Assembly (NCBI RefSeq): GCF_003627095.1
Contig: NZ_CP032627.1
Coordinates: 682,001-746,000, forward strand
DNA length: 64,000 nt
Reading direction: 5' to 3'
From: Lactococcus allomyrinae
Lineage (GTDB): Bacteria > Bacillota > Bacilli > Lactobacillales > Streptococcaceae
Below the pieces are notes generated by a model, which saw only the letters and a list, made by a program, of their open reading frames with translations, searched no databases and had not been told where the DNA came from. The position numbers and the translations under genes were made by a program. The number at the start of each line of letters is the position of its first letter. The first letter of the stretch is position 1. Shown here piece after piece: positions 25,727 through 35,539 of this stretch.

Positions 25727-26365
25727 ATGTCATTGTCAAAGAATATTGCAGCTGATTTATTAAAAATCAAGGCCGTTAGTTTGTCACCAAGTCAACCTTT
25801 TACTTGGGCTTCTGGTATTCAATCGCCAATTTATACGGACAATCGTGTTACACTTGCTTATCCAGAGGTACGGACACAGATTGAAAAAGGCTTTGCAGAC
25901 TTGATCAAGTCAGAATTTCCAGAAGTTGAAGTCATTGCAGGTACGGCGACAGCTGGCATTCCGCATGGGGCAATTATTGCGGATTATTTGAAACTTCCTT
26001 TTGCTTATATTCGGAGCAAACCCAAAGACCACGGCGCAGGTCATCAAGTTGAAGGACGTGTAGCTAGGGGGCAAAAAATGGTTGTTGTTGAAGATTTAAT
26101 TTCTACGGGAGGCTCAGTCTTGGAAGCAGTTGCTGCAGCTGAACGAGAAGGGGCAGATGTCCTCGGAGTAGTTGCAATTTTTACCTACGAATTGGAAAAA
26201 GCAAGTATAAAATTTGCCGAAGCTGGTGTTAAATTGGCGACACTTACCAACTACTCTGAATTGATTGAAATTGCTCAAGAAACGGGCTATGTTACTTCCC
26301 ATGAACTTGCCTTGCTCAAGAAATTTAAAGAAAATCAAGAAACTTGGTTGGACGTGAGCGAATAA
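25727..26365 (+). CDS. pyrE: Orotate phosphoribosyltransferase
   Basis: 212 residues. PRPP-binding signature [17 protein letters not shown], substrate region [16 protein letters not shown] and [16 protein letters not shown]. It converts orotate and PRPP to OMP in pyrimidine synthesis. Ribosome site AAAGGAG. First gene after the attenuator and probably co-transcribed with pyrC, the same pairing known in Lactococcus. Confidence 0.97.
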   Translation: MSLSKNIAADLLKIKAVSLSPSQPFTWASGIQSPIYTDNRVTLAYPEVRTQIEKGFADLIKSEFPEVEVIAGTATAGIPHGAIIADYLKLPFAYIRSKPKDHGAGHQVEGRVARGQKMVVVEDLISTGGSVLEAVAAAEREGADVLGVVAIFTYELEKASIKFAEAGVKLATLTNYSELIEIAQETGYVTSHELALLKKFKENQETWLDVSE

Positions 26366-26490
26366 TCGCTTTGCGGACTTATTTTTAATTTTTGTTAGAA
26401 AAGTATTAGATTAACTATAAGAGATTGATTTACCTTTGAGTAAAGAAGTAGCTGCGTAAAGTCAAACGGGATGAGATGACGCAAAAAATA

Positions 26491-26518
26491 CTGACAGTAT
26501 TTCTGTCAGTACTGACAG
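26491..26518. repeat. Motif cluster CTGACAG...CTGTCAG-TA-CTGACAG
   Basis: Inverted pair plus perfect palindrome sharing the middle arm, in the pyrE-pyrC gap 22 bases before the pyrC start. Confidence 0.85.
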
Positions 26519-26539
26519 AAAAGAGTAAGAGGAGAAGTC

Positions 26540-27820
26540 ATGTATTTGTTGATTAAAAACGGGCGTGTCATTGACCCAAAAACTAGACTAGATTGTGTTT
26601 GTGATGTTTTAATTCAAGATAAAAAAATTGTAAAAATCGGGAAGAGTTTGTCAGTTGAAGGGATTAAAATTGATGAGATTATTGATGCAACAGGATTGGT
26701 TGTATCGCCGGGGCTGATTGATATTCACGTTCATTTTAGAGAACCTGGACAAACGCATAAGGAAACAATTCATACAGGTGCCAAATCCGCTGCGGCTGGA
26801 GGTTTTACCACGGTTGTCATGATGGCAAATACAAAACCTGTGCTGTCAACGGCTGAAATTCTCCGTGAAACCTTAGAAATTGCTAGTCAGGAATCCATTC
26901 ATATAAGAGCTGTTGCATCGATTACACAGGATTTTGATGGTCAGCAACTGACAGACTTCGACCAACTTCTGTCAGTAGGTGCTGTTGGTTTTTCTGATGA
27001 CGGTATCCCTTTGACAAACGCTGGTGTATTACGGTCAGCACTGACAAAAGCTTTAGAAACTGACAGTTTAATTTCCATTCATGAAGAAGATCCAAATCTT
27101 ATCGGAACTCTGGGAGTAAACGATGGTGCGGTCGCTCATCAATGCGGTTTTACGGGTGCACCTGCAGTTTCTGAATACAGTATGGTGGCGCGTGATGTCA
27201 TGATTGCTTATGATACTAATGCTCGCCTTCATGTTCAACATTTATCAACAGCCGAATCTGTCGAAGTTGTTCGTTTTGCTAAAAAGTTGGGGGCGAAAGT
27301 GACTGCAGAAGTGACACCACAGCACTTCTCAATCACAGAGCAGGCGGTATTGGAGCAAGGAACAAATGCTAAGCTCAATCCACCTCTGCGTCGTAACGAG
27401 GATATTGCAAAAATCATTGAAGGTTTGCGAGACGGGACTATTGATGTCATTGCAACCGATCATGCGCCACATACCCATGAAGAAAAAGCTGTTGAGCTAG
27501 CAAAAGCGCCAAGTGGAATGATTGGTTTGGAAACTTCGTTGCAGCTTGGTTTGACTCATCTAGTAGCACCTGGTCATCTTAGCTTATCAGATTTACTTGC
27601 AAAAATGACAATCAATCCAGCGCAACTTTATCATTTTGATGCAGGTTATCTGGCAGAAAATGCTTCAGCTGACCTGACAATTTTTGATGCTCATCATGAC
27701 TTCACGGTGCCAGAATACTTTGATTCTAAAGCGACAAACTCACCTTTCAGCCATCAAAAAGTTAAAGGGCAAGTAAAATTTACGATTTGCTCAGGAAAAG
27801 TTGTCTATCAACAACACTAA
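26540..27820 (+). CDS. pyrC: Dihydroorotase
   Basis: 426 residues, amidohydrolase fold. Metal ligands [15 protein letters not shown], the HVQHLST and the ATDHAPH motif are present, and KLNPPLR is typical of class I dihydroorotases. It cyclises carbamoyl aspartate. Ribosome site AGAGGAG. A one-mismatch palindrome lies at 27033-27046 (read as RSALTKA) and several single CTGACAG sites are scattered through the gene. A terminator follows directly. Confidence 0.97.
   Translation: MYLLIKNGRVIDPKTRLDCVCDVLIQDKKIVKIGKSLSVEGIKIDEIIDATGLVVSPGLIDIHVHFREPGQTHKETIHTGAKSAAAGGFTTVVMMANTKPVLSTAEILRETLEIASQESIHIRAVASITQDFDGQQLTDFDQLLSVGAVGFSDDGIPLTNAGVLRSALTKALETDSLISIHEEDPNLIGTLGVNDGAVAHQCGFTGAPAVSEYSMVARDVMIAYDTNARLHVQHLSTAESVEVVRFAKKLGAKVTAEVTPQHFSITEQAVLEQGTNAKLNPPLRRNEDIAKIIEGLRDGTIDVIATDHAPHTHEEKAVELAKAPSGMIGLETSLQLGLTHLVAPGHLSLSDLLAKMTINPAQLYHFDAGYLAENASADLTIFDAHHDFTVPEYFDSKATNSPFSHQKVKGQVKFTICSGKVVYQQH
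27033..27046. repeat. GGTCAG-CA-CTGACA palindrome copy in pyrC
   Basis: One mismatch to the consensus; followed by AAAAG and, 15 bases on, CTGACAG. Confidence 0.7.
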
Positions 27821-27849
27821 AGCATCAGAAACCTCTGATGTTTTTTATT
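27821..27849 (+). terminator. Terminator of pyrEC
   Basis: CATCAGA / TCTGATG stem and T6. Confidence 0.85.
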
Positions 27850-27880
27850 ATATTATGAAGTACAAAAAAATCCTCTGAAA

Positions 27881-28045
27881 TGCTATAATAGAGTTGTTCC
27901 AAAACTTAATTAATTGATTTGTATCCCAGTAGGATAACAAACAACAGGTTGGTATATGCCAAAGTTTATCAAATAAAGGTAAAAGATTGGGATATACCAG
28001 GTGATTAAAGTAACTTATGAGCAAAGAGGAGCATAACAATATAAA
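27881..28045 (+). promoter_or_regulatory. Extended -10 promoter and leader of dnaD
   Basis: TGCTATAAT at 27881-27889 gives a transcript with about 150 bases of leader. The leader contains arms GGTATAT (27952 onward) and ATATACC (around 27991) that can pair. The start codon at 28046 has AGAGGAG upstream. Confidence 0.55.
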
Positions 28046-28702
28046 ATGAATTATTATGAAGAATATAGCAAAGGACACTTGGTTTTGCCGAGCGCACTCT
28101 TGACACATTTCAATAAGCTTTTTCCTTCTAGCTCTGATTTTTTGGTTTGGCTTTATTTTTTTGAAAATAGTGACGTTGCTCCAAGCGAAATTGCTTCAAA
28201 AATTGGGAGTACACCTGCGGAAATTAATCACGCGATTGACCGTTTGGCGAAATTTGGAGCTATGAAAGTAACTTTGATAGAGATTGACGGTGAAATGGAG
28301 ACTTTTTTTGATGTCAGTCCAGCTTTTAAACATTTGGATGAACTCCTTAACTCAGATAGTAGTACAAATGCGAATGAAGAAATTGAAGGGACACTCAAAG
28401 AGCTAATCAGTCTATTTGAAGCTGAAATGGGGGTGATTTCTCCAGTCCAGATGGAAGAATTACGGGCATGGCTATTTGAGGATAATTATGAATTTGCTTT
28501 AATTAAACAAGCACTTCGTGAGGCAGTCTTAAATCGGAAAGTTTCGTTAAACTACATCAAGGCGATTCTGCGAAATTGGAAAAATGAGGGGATTCACTCT
28601 GTTCAAGCAGTAGAAAATCGTCAGATTGAACGTCAAGAATCTAGAAAAATGACGCCACAGAAAGATTTTTATATTCCAATGGATGGTCCTTGGAATAACT
28701 GA
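28046..28702 (+). CDS. dnaD: DnaD replication-initiation protein
   Basis: 218 residues: N-terminal winged-helix-like domain (LVLPSALLTHFNKLFP..VAPSEIASKIGSTPAEINHAIDRL) and C-terminal DnaD/DnaB2 domain (LISLFEAEMGVISPVQMEELRAWL..ALREAVLNRKVSLNYIKAILRNW, then the conserved YIPMDGPWNN end). Primosome component that loads the helicase with DnaB/DnaI. First gene of a dnaD-nth-trmK-nif3 cluster with close or overlapping ends. Confidence 0.94.
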   Translation: MNYYEEYSKGHLVLPSALLTHFNKLFPSSSDFLVWLYFFENSDVAPSEIASKIGSTPAEINHAIDRLAKFGAMKVTLIEIDGEMETFFDVSPAFKHLDELLNSDSSTNANEEIEGTLKELISLFEAEMGVISPVQMEELRAWLFEDNYEFALIKQALREAVLNRKVSLNYIKAILRNWKNEGIHSVQAVENRQIERQESRKMTPQKDFYIPMDGPWNN

Positions 28703-28718
28703 TTACGGAATAAAAATT

Positions 28719-29375
28719 ATGTTAAGTAAGAAAAAATATTTAGAAGCCTTAGAAATCATTGAAAATATGTTTCCAGATGCACATGGAGAGTTAGTTTGGG
28801 AAACCCCTTTTCAATTGCTTATTGCAACAATCCTATCTGCCCAAGCGACAGATAAAGGAGTGAACAAGGCTACTCCTGCACTTTTTGCAGCTTATCCAGA
28901 TGCTCAAACAATGGCACAAGCGGATATTTCTGATATTGAGTCATATATCAGAACCATCGGCCTTTATAAAACAAAGGCTAAAAATATCTTAAAAACTGCT
29001 CAGATATTGACAGAAGAGTTTGGTGACTTATTACCAAATCTTCCAAAAGATAAAAAAATTCTGCAAACTTTGCCTGGTGTCGGGCGTAAGACTGCTAATG
29101 TTGTCCTCGCAGAAGCTTATGGTGTACCTGGGATTGCAGTTGATACTCATGTTGAGCGCGTATCTAAAAGATTAGATATTGTTCCCCAAAAAGCGACAGT
29201 AGTAGAAGTTGAAGAAAAGTTAATGAAGTTTATCCCAGAGGAGAAGTGGGTTCAAGCACATCATCATCTTATATTTTTTGGTCGTTATCACTGCACAGCT
29301 AAAAAACCGAAGTGTTCAGAATGTCCAGTGTTAGAGTATTGTAAGTTTGGAAAGAAGTATTTAGAGAATGAATGA
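28719..29375 (+). CDS. nth: Endonuclease III
   Basis: 218 residues from ATG at 28719; a longer frame runs back into dnaD. HhH motif LPGVGRKTANVVL with the catalytic Lys, catalytic Asp in VDTHVERVSKRL, and a C-terminal 4Fe-4S cluster, C-x6-C-x2-C-x5-C (CTAKKPKCSECPVLEYC). It removes oxidised pyrimidines. Overlaps trmK by eight bases. Confidence 0.96.
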   Translation: MLSKKKYLEALEIIENMFPDAHGELVWETPFQLLIATILSAQATDKGVNKATPALFAAYPDAQTMAQADISDIESYIRTIGLYKTKAKNILKTAQILTEEFGDLLPNLPKDKKILQTLPGVGRKTANVVLAEAYGVPGIAVDTHVERVSKRLDIVPQKATVVEVEEKLMKFIPEEKWVQAHHHLIFFGRYHCTAKKPKCSECPVLEYCKFGKKYLENE

Positions 29376-30078
29376 AATTAGATTATCACAGCGACTTCAA
29401 TCAGTCGCTGATTTTGTGTCAAAAGGGGCAAGAGTTGCAGATATTGGTTCTGACCATGCCTATCTACCGGCTTATTTGGTACAAGAGGGAACGATTGATT
29501 TTGCAGTCGCTGGAGAAGTTGTTGAGGGTCCGTTTAATATCGCCAAGAATCACATTAATGATATAAATTTACATAATAAAATAGATGTAAGATTAGCAAA
29601 TGGACTTGCTGCAATAGAAAAAGATGACCAAATTGATAATATTGTCATCGCAGGGATGGGGGGGATTTTAATTTCTGAAATTTTGGGTGCTGACATAAAA
29701 AAGTTAAAACAAGTAAAACGATTGATTTTACAACCTAATAATCATGAAGATACCTTACGCCAATGGCTTGATAATCAGGGATTTAAGATAGTTGATGAAA
29801 AAATTCTGCTAGAAGCGGGTAAATTTTATGAAATTATTGTAGCAGAGTCTACTGATTGTTTTACTGAAAATTCTGTCAGTACTGACGGAAGACTGTCAGT
29901 GAAGGAATTGATTTTTGGTCCTAAATTACTACTTGAGAAATCAGACATTTTTTGTAAAAAATGGGAAAAAGAACGAGATACTTTAAATAAAATACTGAAA
30001 AGATTGCCTGAAGAACAAGTTATAAAACGTGTTGAACTCCAAGAACAAAAACAAAAAATTGAGGAGATACTCAAATGA
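29368..30078 (+). CDS. trmK: TrmK, tRNA m1A22 methyltransferase
   Basis: 236 residues: SAM motif VADIGSDHAYLPAYLV, VIAGMGGILI (catalytic region), ILQPNNHEDTLRQWL, and a C-terminal coiled coil. It methylates N1 of A22 in tRNA. A G7 run (29658-29664) is read without frameshift. The segment NSVSTDGRLSVKE is encoded by a palindrome copy in a frame different from most. Overlaps the next gene by four bases. Confidence 0.93.
   Translation: MNEIRLSQRLQSVADFVSKGARVADIGSDHAYLPAYLVQEGTIDFAVAGEVVEGPFNIAKNHINDINLHNKIDVRLANGLAAIEKDDQIDNIVIAGMGGILISEILGADIKKLKQVKRLILQPNNHEDTLRQWLDNQGFKIVDEKILLEAGKFYEIIVAESTDCFTENSVSTDGRLSVKELIFGPKLLLEKSDIFCKKWEKERDTLNKILKRLPEEQVIKRVELQEQKQKIEEILK
29873..29888. repeat. TGTCAG-TA-CTGACG palindrome copy in trmK
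   Basis: One mismatch; read as SVSTD, with CTGTCAGT a few bases later. Confidence 0.8.
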
Positions 30079-30848
30079 AATTAGCAGATTTTATAGCAAA
30101 ATATGAGTTGTTTTGTCCAAAAGAACTTGCAGTAGAGGGTGATCCTGTAGGATTACAAGTGGGTAATCCTGATAAAGAGGTTAAAAAAGTTCTTGTGACA
30201 CTAGATATTAGAGAGCAAACGGTTCAAGAGGCGATTGATTTAGGAGTCGATGTAATTTTTGCGAAGCATCCGTTGATTTTTAGAGCTTTGGAAGCTTTGA
30301 CTACGCTTGATGAGCAGCAGAAACTTGTTTTAGATTTGGTAAGTTCAGGGATTGCAGTCTATACAAGTCACACTAATATTGATGTCGTTAAAGGTGGATT
30401 GAACGATTATTTTTGTGAACTTTTAGGGATGACAGATATTGAAGTTCTAGATGATGATGAAGGTGTTGGACGCATTGGGAATCTTCCGCTGACAACTCTG
30501 TCAGCACTGACAGAAAAAGTGAAAACGGTCTTCAATCTTGAACGGCTGAGGATAGTAACTTATCATCATGATATGCTGGAAAAAATTACTCGACTTGCGC
30601 TATGTGGTGGCTCTGGCGGTAAATTTTGGCCAATTGCAAAAGAAAAGGGAGCTGATGTGTATTTAACAGGGGATATTTATTATCATGCAGGTCATGATAT
30701 GCTTTCTAGAGGACTTCTAGGTATTGATCCCGGTCATTATATTGAAAAAGCTTTTATTCCATTAGTTGCGGAAAAAATGCGTAGTTTTGAGACAGATGTT
30801 GAAATAATTGAAAGTAAAGTGAATACCAATCCCTTTTATGATATATAA
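30075..30848 (+). CDS. Nif3-like dinuclear metal-centre protein
   Basis: 257 residues, short form of the YqfO/Nif3 family. Metal ligands are seen in AKHPLIF, SHTNIDVV and the C-terminal GHYIEKAF; CGGSGG lines the site. Function is debated (possible GTP cyclohydrolase-like or metal-handling role). The conserved trmK-nif3 order is common in Firmicutes. TLSALTEK in the middle comes from a perfect palindrome. Confidence 0.9.
   Translation: MKLADFIAKYELFCPKELAVEGDPVGLQVGNPDKEVKKVLVTLDIREQTVQEAIDLGVDVIFAKHPLIFRALEALTTLDEQQKLVLDLVSSGIAVYTSHTNIDVVKGGLNDYFCELLGMTDIEVLDDDEGVGRIGNLPLTTLSALTEKVKTVFNLERLRIVTYHHDMLEKITRLALCGGSGGKFWPIAKEKGADVYLTGDIYYHAGHDMLSRGLLGIDPGHYIEKAFIPLVAEKMRSFETDVEIIESKVNTNPFYDI
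30498..30513. repeat. TGTCAG-CA-CTGACA palindrome in the nif3-like gene
   Basis: Perfect copy followed by AAAAAG; read as LSALTEK. Confidence 0.85.
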
Positions 30849-30853
30849 GATAT

Positions 30854-30879
30854 AAAAAAAGACCGTAAGGTCTTTTTTA
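30854..30879. terminator. Bidirectional terminator
   Basis: AAAAAAGACC / GGTCTTTTTT with GTAA loop, between convergent genes. Confidence 0.9.
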
Positions 30880-31245
30880 ATAAGTAACACTTGTTTTACC
30901 ACGAAAATCAACAATCAGAAGATTGGGACTAAGTAGTTCTGCAGGGCTTTTAAGTTCAATAAGATTATAAGAAGTGTTGATACTCGTTGTCATATTATCG
31001 TGAAAGAAGTAAGAACCATATCCTTTATAGTAGATAGGACCAAACTCTGAATCAATATGTGCATCAAATTCTTTAGGGACATTTCCTTTTTCAACGGCAA
31101 CAATCCGATAGCGTGAAATACCACCGGCACAAGCATCAACTTCCGTATTTTTTTCACTCAGAGTATGGTCGAAATCAAAAACAAGTTCAACATCTCCGAG
31201 TGCTCTGATTTTATCAGCTGTCTTTTCATCAAATGTAATTTTCAT
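30877..31245 (-). CDS. HesB-like iron-sulfur biosynthesis family protein
   Basis: 122 residues of the Fe-S_biosyn/HesB-like fold found in lactic acid bacteria (MKITFDEKTADKIRALGDVELVFDFDHTLSEKN..). The scaffold cysteines of true IscA/SufA are not all present; only one Cys (DACAGG) is seen, so a role in cluster assembly is doubtful. Single-gene unit. Confidence 0.75.
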   Translation of the reverse strand: MKITFDEKTADKIRALGDVELVFDFDHTLSEKNTEVDACAGGISRYRIVAVEKGNVPKEFDAHIDSEFGPIYYKGYGSYFFHDNMTTSINTSYNLIELKSPAELLSPNLLIVDFRGKTSVTY

Positions 31246-31345
31246 TTTACACCTCCAAATTTATATGTATCAGATTATCCTGTATATCCCTATTGTAAAA
31301 TTTTTTGAGAGAAAGGTCATGCTTTTGGTTTACAAATGTTTACGA

Positions 31346-32158
31346 TTAGTTATAATCTTTAAGCACCCATTCATTGATAGCGTGAGCTACCCCAGATTCT
31401 GCATTTGACTTAGTGATATGTTTTGCAATTTTTTTGAGTTCAGCTTTACCATTTTCCATGACTACTGGATGTCCAGCAACTTCAAGCATAGAACGGTCAT
31501 TTTCTTCATCACCAATTGCCATAATTTCATCCAAATCAAGATAAAGTTTCTCAGCTAAATGCTTTACAGCAGAGCCTTTACTTGCTTTTTTATTCATAAA
31601 TTCAAGGTAATAAGGCGTCGACTTTACCATGTTGTATCGTTCAAAAAATTCAAATGGGAGGTAGGCGATACCATCATCCAGAGCTTCGGGTTCATCAACC
31701 ATCATAACTTTTGCAATTTCTAGTGCCGCGATTTCTTCTGGTTGACGGAAATAAAGAGGCATATTAACCATTTGAGCTTCATGAACAGTGTATTTTCCGA
31801 GGTCTCTATTAGGTGTATAAATTCCCTTTCGGGTGATGGCATGAATTGGTAATCCAATTTTTCTAGCAGCAGCATCAAGGTCAAGCCAATCCTCAGCAGC
31901 CAATGTTTCTTTGATAAACTCCTCACCAGTTGCTCTTTGAACTAGAGCGCCATTATATGTGATAACATAGTCACTTTGTTCAGTCAAGCCTAAAGTTTTG
32001 AGAATATCAGTAACACCAGGTAGAGGACGTCCAGTTGTAATAACAATTTTGACACCGACTTCTTTTGCTTTAGCGACAGCTAATTTCACTTCATCAGTAA
32101 TTTGCCGATTAGGATTGAGGAGAGTTCCGTCAAGGTCAATTGCTACAAGTTTAATCAT
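31346..32158 (-). CDS. Cof-type HAD phosphatase
   Basis: 270 residues. HAD motif I DLDGTLLNPN near the start, motif II TTGRP, motif III Lys in KASKGSAVKHL, and motif IV GDEENDRSML. The C2-type cap fits sugar-phosphate or FMN phosphatases such as YidA; the substrate cannot be told from sequence. Confidence 0.92.
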   Translation of the reverse strand: MIKLVAIDLDGTLLNPNRQITDEVKLAVAKAKEVGVKIVITTGRPLPGVTDILKTLGLTEQSDYVITYNGALVQRATGEEFIKETLAAEDWLDLDAAARKIGLPIHAITRKGIYTPNRDLGKYTVHEAQMVNMPLYFRQPEEIAALEIAKVMMVDEPEALDDGIAYLPFEFFERYNMVKSTPYYLEFMNKKASKGSAVKHLAEKLYLDLDEIMAIGDEENDRSMLEVAGHPVVMENGKAELKKIAKHITKSNAESGVAHAINEWVLKDYN

Positions 32159-32203
32159 AAATTTATCTCTTTCTATATTTTACATAATTTTAATGATGTA
32201 TTT

Positions 32204-33508
32204 TTAATCTAAAATAGTACTGATGACACCATTAGTGCTAACAAAAGTATCGTTTTTGATATGTTTTGTGAATTCGGGATTTTCCAACATGACTTTTGGG
32301 AAGTAGAAGCGACTATTACCATGGATTGTTCCAGTTAAACTTTGAATTAATGGAGAAAGCATGGAAAGTTCCGTTAATTCTCCATCCTTTTGCAAAATCT
32401 CAATTTGGGTGCGAGGTTTGCTTGAACTTGGACGATAAAAATCATAAGGTAAATCATAATTACTATGGATACCCGTATAGTAAGCTGGATCAAAACCTGC
32501 TTCATTGACAAGTTGACTTAGAACATCAAGCTCATTTTCTTTAATAGAATTGCGATCGAATTTGATAGATTTAAGTAGATGACGATTGATATAAGCTGTT
32601 GCTAAATCTGATAAAATCTTATCTTCGTGCTCCATCCAAGTTTGAAAATAAGTATTCATCACGCCATCATCAAGACGAAGATAGTTTTTCAGGTTATGAT
32701 TTTTTTCAAAGAAAGGAACAAGGCAAGGACTACTTGTTGCAAAATAATCGGGACATTGCGCATACAAAAATTTTGCTCGTGCTAACATTTTTTGGAGTAG
32801 AACTTCCATTGAGCGCGAAGCAGCGTGAAAATAAACTTGCATATACATTTGATAGCGACTGACAATGTAGTCCTCCACAGCGTGCATTCCAGAATACTTA
32901 AAGGCAATACCATTTTCGGTAGGTACCATAACTCGTAGAATTCGGGTTAAGTCAAATTGTCCATAAACCGCACCAGTATAATAAGCATCGCGTAGAAGAT
33001 AGTCCATCCGGTCAGCATCAATCTGACTGGAAATAAGCTGAACAACTTGAGGATTAGCATACTCGTGAGAGATTACAGAAGCTACTTTTTCAGGAAAGTC
33101 AGGTGAAACTTGTCGTAAGATAGCATTGACTTCCGTTTCTTCAGAGGTAATAATCTCACGTGTTACAGCTTCATGGTCAGTTCCAAACAAACCTTCAAAA
33201 GTATGAGAATATGCACCATGACCTACATCATGTAAAAGTGCAGCACACTGAGTCAACAAATTTTCATCAGGATTCCATTCAAGAGGAAAATTCATACTGA
33301 AATAATCAGTGATTTTTTTAGCAATGTGGTAAACGCCTAAACAATGGGAAAAGCGAGTATGTTCAGCACCATGAAACGTGAAACTCGATGTACCAAGTTG
33401 TTTAATTCGACGTAACCGTTGAAATTCTGCAGTATCAATTAAAGCAGAAATAATCGGACTATTTACATTAATATAATTATGTACTGGGTCACGAAAAACC
33501 TTTTCCAA
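32204..33508 (-). CDS. HD-domain phosphohydrolase (YwfO/SamHD1-like)
   Basis: 434 residues. HD metal ligands HTRFSHCLGVYH, LLHDVGHGAYSHTFE and DRMDYLLRDAYYTG are in order, as in dNTP triphosphohydrolases and B. subtilis YwfO. Probably hydrolyses dNTPs or a nucleotide signal. It is separated by 45 bases from the HAD gene and probably co-transcribed. Confidence 0.9.
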   Translation of the reverse strand: MEKVFRDPVHNYINVNSPIISALIDTAEFQRLRRIKQLGTSSFTFHGAEHTRFSHCLGVYHIAKKITDYFSMNFPLEWNPDENLLTQCAALLHDVGHGAYSHTFEGLFGTDHEAVTREIITSEETEVNAILRQVSPDFPEKVASVISHEYANPQVVQLISSQIDADRMDYLLRDAYYTGAVYGQFDLTRILRVMVPTENGIAFKYSGMHAVEDYIVSRYQMYMQVYFHAASRSMEVLLQKMLARAKFLYAQCPDYFATSSPCLVPFFEKNHNLKNYLRLDDGVMNTYFQTWMEHEDKILSDLATAYINRHLLKSIKFDRNSIKENELDVLSQLVNEAGFDPAYYTGIHSNYDLPYDFYRPSSSKPRTQIEILQKDGELTELSMLSPLIQSLTGTIHGNSRFYFPKVMLENPEFTKHIKNDTFVSTNGVISTILD

Positions 33509-33771
33509 AACGGACCTCCTATTTATTGTGATGAGTTGAGTTGCTTATAATTATCACTAATCAAAAATTTGAAATAGAGTCAAGAGAAACAAATTTTATA
33601 ATCTGCCAATACGAAAATTTACTGACAGAAAGCTAATCTCTTTGACAGCTCATTTTCTCTAATTATAACCCATTTTAAATTAAAATACCATTTCTTACAG
33701 ACACATCAAAAACATCCTAAGTAAAAATGAACAGCTATGATTATGGGGTAAATTATAGTAAAATATAAGTT
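33509..33771. other. Divergent intergenic region
   Basis: 263 AT-rich bases between the HD gene and the DUF1934 gene. It contains a single ACTGACAG half-motif (about 33620) and a TTTTAAATTAAAA dyad; no gene. Confidence 0.4.
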
Positions 33772-34176
33772 ATGAAAATCACAATAAGAAATCAGATAAA
33801 AATTGATAAGCACGAAGAAATAATCAAAGAAACTTACAATGGCGAACTAAAAAGAATTGCAGGAAAAACAGTATTAATTTACAAGAATGAAGCAGAAGAA
33901 AAGGTACTTCTCAAATTTGATGAACAAGAACTTACAATGACAAGATTTACTGACAAGCCTGTAACTATGCGTTTTCATGAAGATTTTCCTAGTGAAATGA
34001 CTTACGAAGGCTTGGGAAGTCTGTCAGTGCTGACAGAAAATTTGTCAGTTAATATTCAAGAAAAATTAGTAAAAATCAACTATCAACTTGCACAAAATGA
34101 CTTAAAAATCGGAGATTATAGACTTCACATCACCTGGTTAGATGAAGAAGAACAAGAGAAAGAAGGAGTAAAATAA
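33772..34176 (+). CDS. DUF1934 family beta-barrel protein
   Basis: 134 residues, small lipocalin-like family common in Firmicutes: IRNQIKIDKHEEIIKETYNGEL, VLLKFDEQELTMTRF, MTYEGLGSLSV and DYRLHITW. Function unknown. LSVLTENLSV comes from a palindrome plus a half-motif. The next gene begins two bases after its stop. Confidence 0.82.
   Translation: MKITIRNQIKIDKHEEIIKETYNGELKRIAGKTVLIYKNEAEEKVLLKFDEQELTMTRFTDKPVTMRFHEDFPSEMTYEGLGSLSVLTENLSVNIQEKLVKINYQLAQNDLKIGDYRLHITWLDEEEQEKEGVK
34021..34036. repeat. TGTCAG-TG-CTGACA palindrome in the DUF1934 gene
   Basis: Perfect copy followed by GAAAATTTGTCAG; read as LSVLTENLS. Confidence 0.85.
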
Positions 34177-34177
34177 A

Positions 34178-35347
34178 TTGATGAAAAAAATTCATCTTCC
34201 ACAAGAACTTTATGACAAACTTGATTTATCAATTGACGAGGAAATTGAAGTGATTGATATAGCAGCAGACAGTTTCACCGTCCGGCGATTAACTAGTAAA
34301 AAATCAGACTATGCACCTACTTGGTTTATTGTACCTACGATTTTTGCAACATTGATTTTTATTGCGCTTGCTTTCTTTTTTAACCATCCTCATGTGATTC
34401 CTTTGTCTGGAAATGAATCTATTGCGACAGCAGTGATTGTAATAGCGAATGCCCTAGCGATTTTTACTTTTATCTCTGCCTATTTCAGTCGTAGAAAAAG
34501 TTTTTATCGTCAAATGACCAAACGGATTTATTGGAGGACTTTTGTCACAGTGACAGTATCAATATTAATCATCGTAACACTAGCTCTGATGGCATTATTT
34601 TGGTTTTTAGGACAAATTTTTTACGGTGTAAATTTTGGTTTATTTACTTCAACACTAATCTTTGCTATTTTTTCAGGAATTCTTAACTATGTGATGATTT
34701 TTGTTGTTGACACTTTTTCAATTAATATGATGGTTAATATGTTATTGATGGTTTCCGTGGGCGGTTTAGTGTCAAGCATGGCAACAAATGGTAATCAATA
34801 CTGGTGGCAGCGGAATTTTAGTCTATTAGGAACAGAAGCCTCACACTCTAGTTGGCAATTTAACTTGACATTGATTGTGTCTGCTGCGCTGTTCATTGCG
34901 CTGGTAGATTATATTTTTGTTTCTATTCGAGAAAAATACGGCACACATCTTAGACAAACAATACTTCAGGTGTTACTTACTTTATGTGCATTTTCGATTG
35001 CATTAGTTGGATTGATACCGAATAATGCAGGATGGATGCACATCGCTCATGATGTGGCTGCTCAACTTATTGTATTTTTTATGGCATTGTCTATTTTAGG
35101 GATTCAATGGTTTTTGCCTAAAGCTGGAAAGAGTCTTTATCAAATGTCTTATATTATCGTCGGACTTATCTTGTTTTCATATTTTCTTTGGCATCCTGTT
35201 CACTATTTAACACTAACAGCTTTTGAAATTCTTTCATTCAGTCTAAGTTTTGCTTGGCTCCTCCTTTTAGTGAATACATTGATTAATATGTTATGGAATG
35301 ACCGAAAAATATACAAAGTTACCGTTTCTAAAGAAAATGAAGAATAA
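34178..35347 (+). CDS. Membrane protein: AbrB-like N-terminus plus DUF998-type helices
   Basis: 389 residues. The first 45 (KIHLPQELYDKLDLSIDEEIEVIDIAADSFTVRRL) have the swapped-hairpin AbrB/MazE look, then about ten membrane helices of DUF998/Frag1 type with GTEASHSSW and PNNAGWMHIAHD. The fusion of an AbrB-like domain, usually DNA binding, to a membrane body is notable; it may be a structural domain rather than a DNA binder. Two bases separate it from the DUF1934 gene, and SD is poor. Confidence 0.75.
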   Translation: MMKKIHLPQELYDKLDLSIDEEIEVIDIAADSFTVRRLTSKKSDYAPTWFIVPTIFATLIFIALAFFFNHPHVIPLSGNESIATAVIVIANALAIFTFISAYFSRRKSFYRQMTKRIYWRTFVTVTVSILIIVTLALMALFWFLGQIFYGVNFGLFTSTLIFAIFSGILNYVMIFVVDTFSINMMVNMLLMVSVGGLVSSMATNGNQYWWQRNFSLLGTEASHSSWQFNLTLIVSAALFIALVDYIFVSIREKYGTHLRQTILQVLLTLCAFSIALVGLIPNNAGWMHIAHDVAAQLIVFFMALSILGIQWFLPKAGKSLYQMSYIIVGLILFSYFLWHPVHYLTLTAFEILSFSLSFAWLLLLVNTLINMLWNDRKIYKVTVSKENEE

Positions 35348-35371
35348 ATTCAAATTTTTTGAAAAAAATTC

Positions 35372-35400
35372 TTGAAAAACAATATAAGAAGTAGTATAAT
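35372..35400 (+). promoter_or_regulatory. Promoter of rplU
   Basis: TTGAAA, 17 bases, TATAAT. Confidence 0.85.
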
Positions 35401-35539
35401 GATATAGTTGTCTTTGTGGAATCTCATGAAGTACAACCGCACGAAGTTTCGTTTAAAGTGGCAAAAAGCCCACGAACAAAGGCGAGTCTGACAGTCGCTT
35501 GACTAAAAAAGCGACCAAATCTAATAAGGAGGAATCACA
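35401..35539 (+). ncRNA. L21 leader (ribosomal-protein autoregulatory leader)
   Basis: The 5' leader between a strong promoter and rplU has several paired segments (GCACGAAGTTTCGT, GGCAAAAAGCC, and GTCTGACAGTCGCTTGAC..AAAAGCGAC) and the position typical of Firmicutes L21 leaders, which bind L21 to repress the operon. Confidence 0.65.

Noticed and set aside
27848-28108. 86-codon minus-strand frame opposite the dnaD promoter
   Set aside because: Overlaps the dnaD promoter and start, has no ribosome site and is unlike any known protein.
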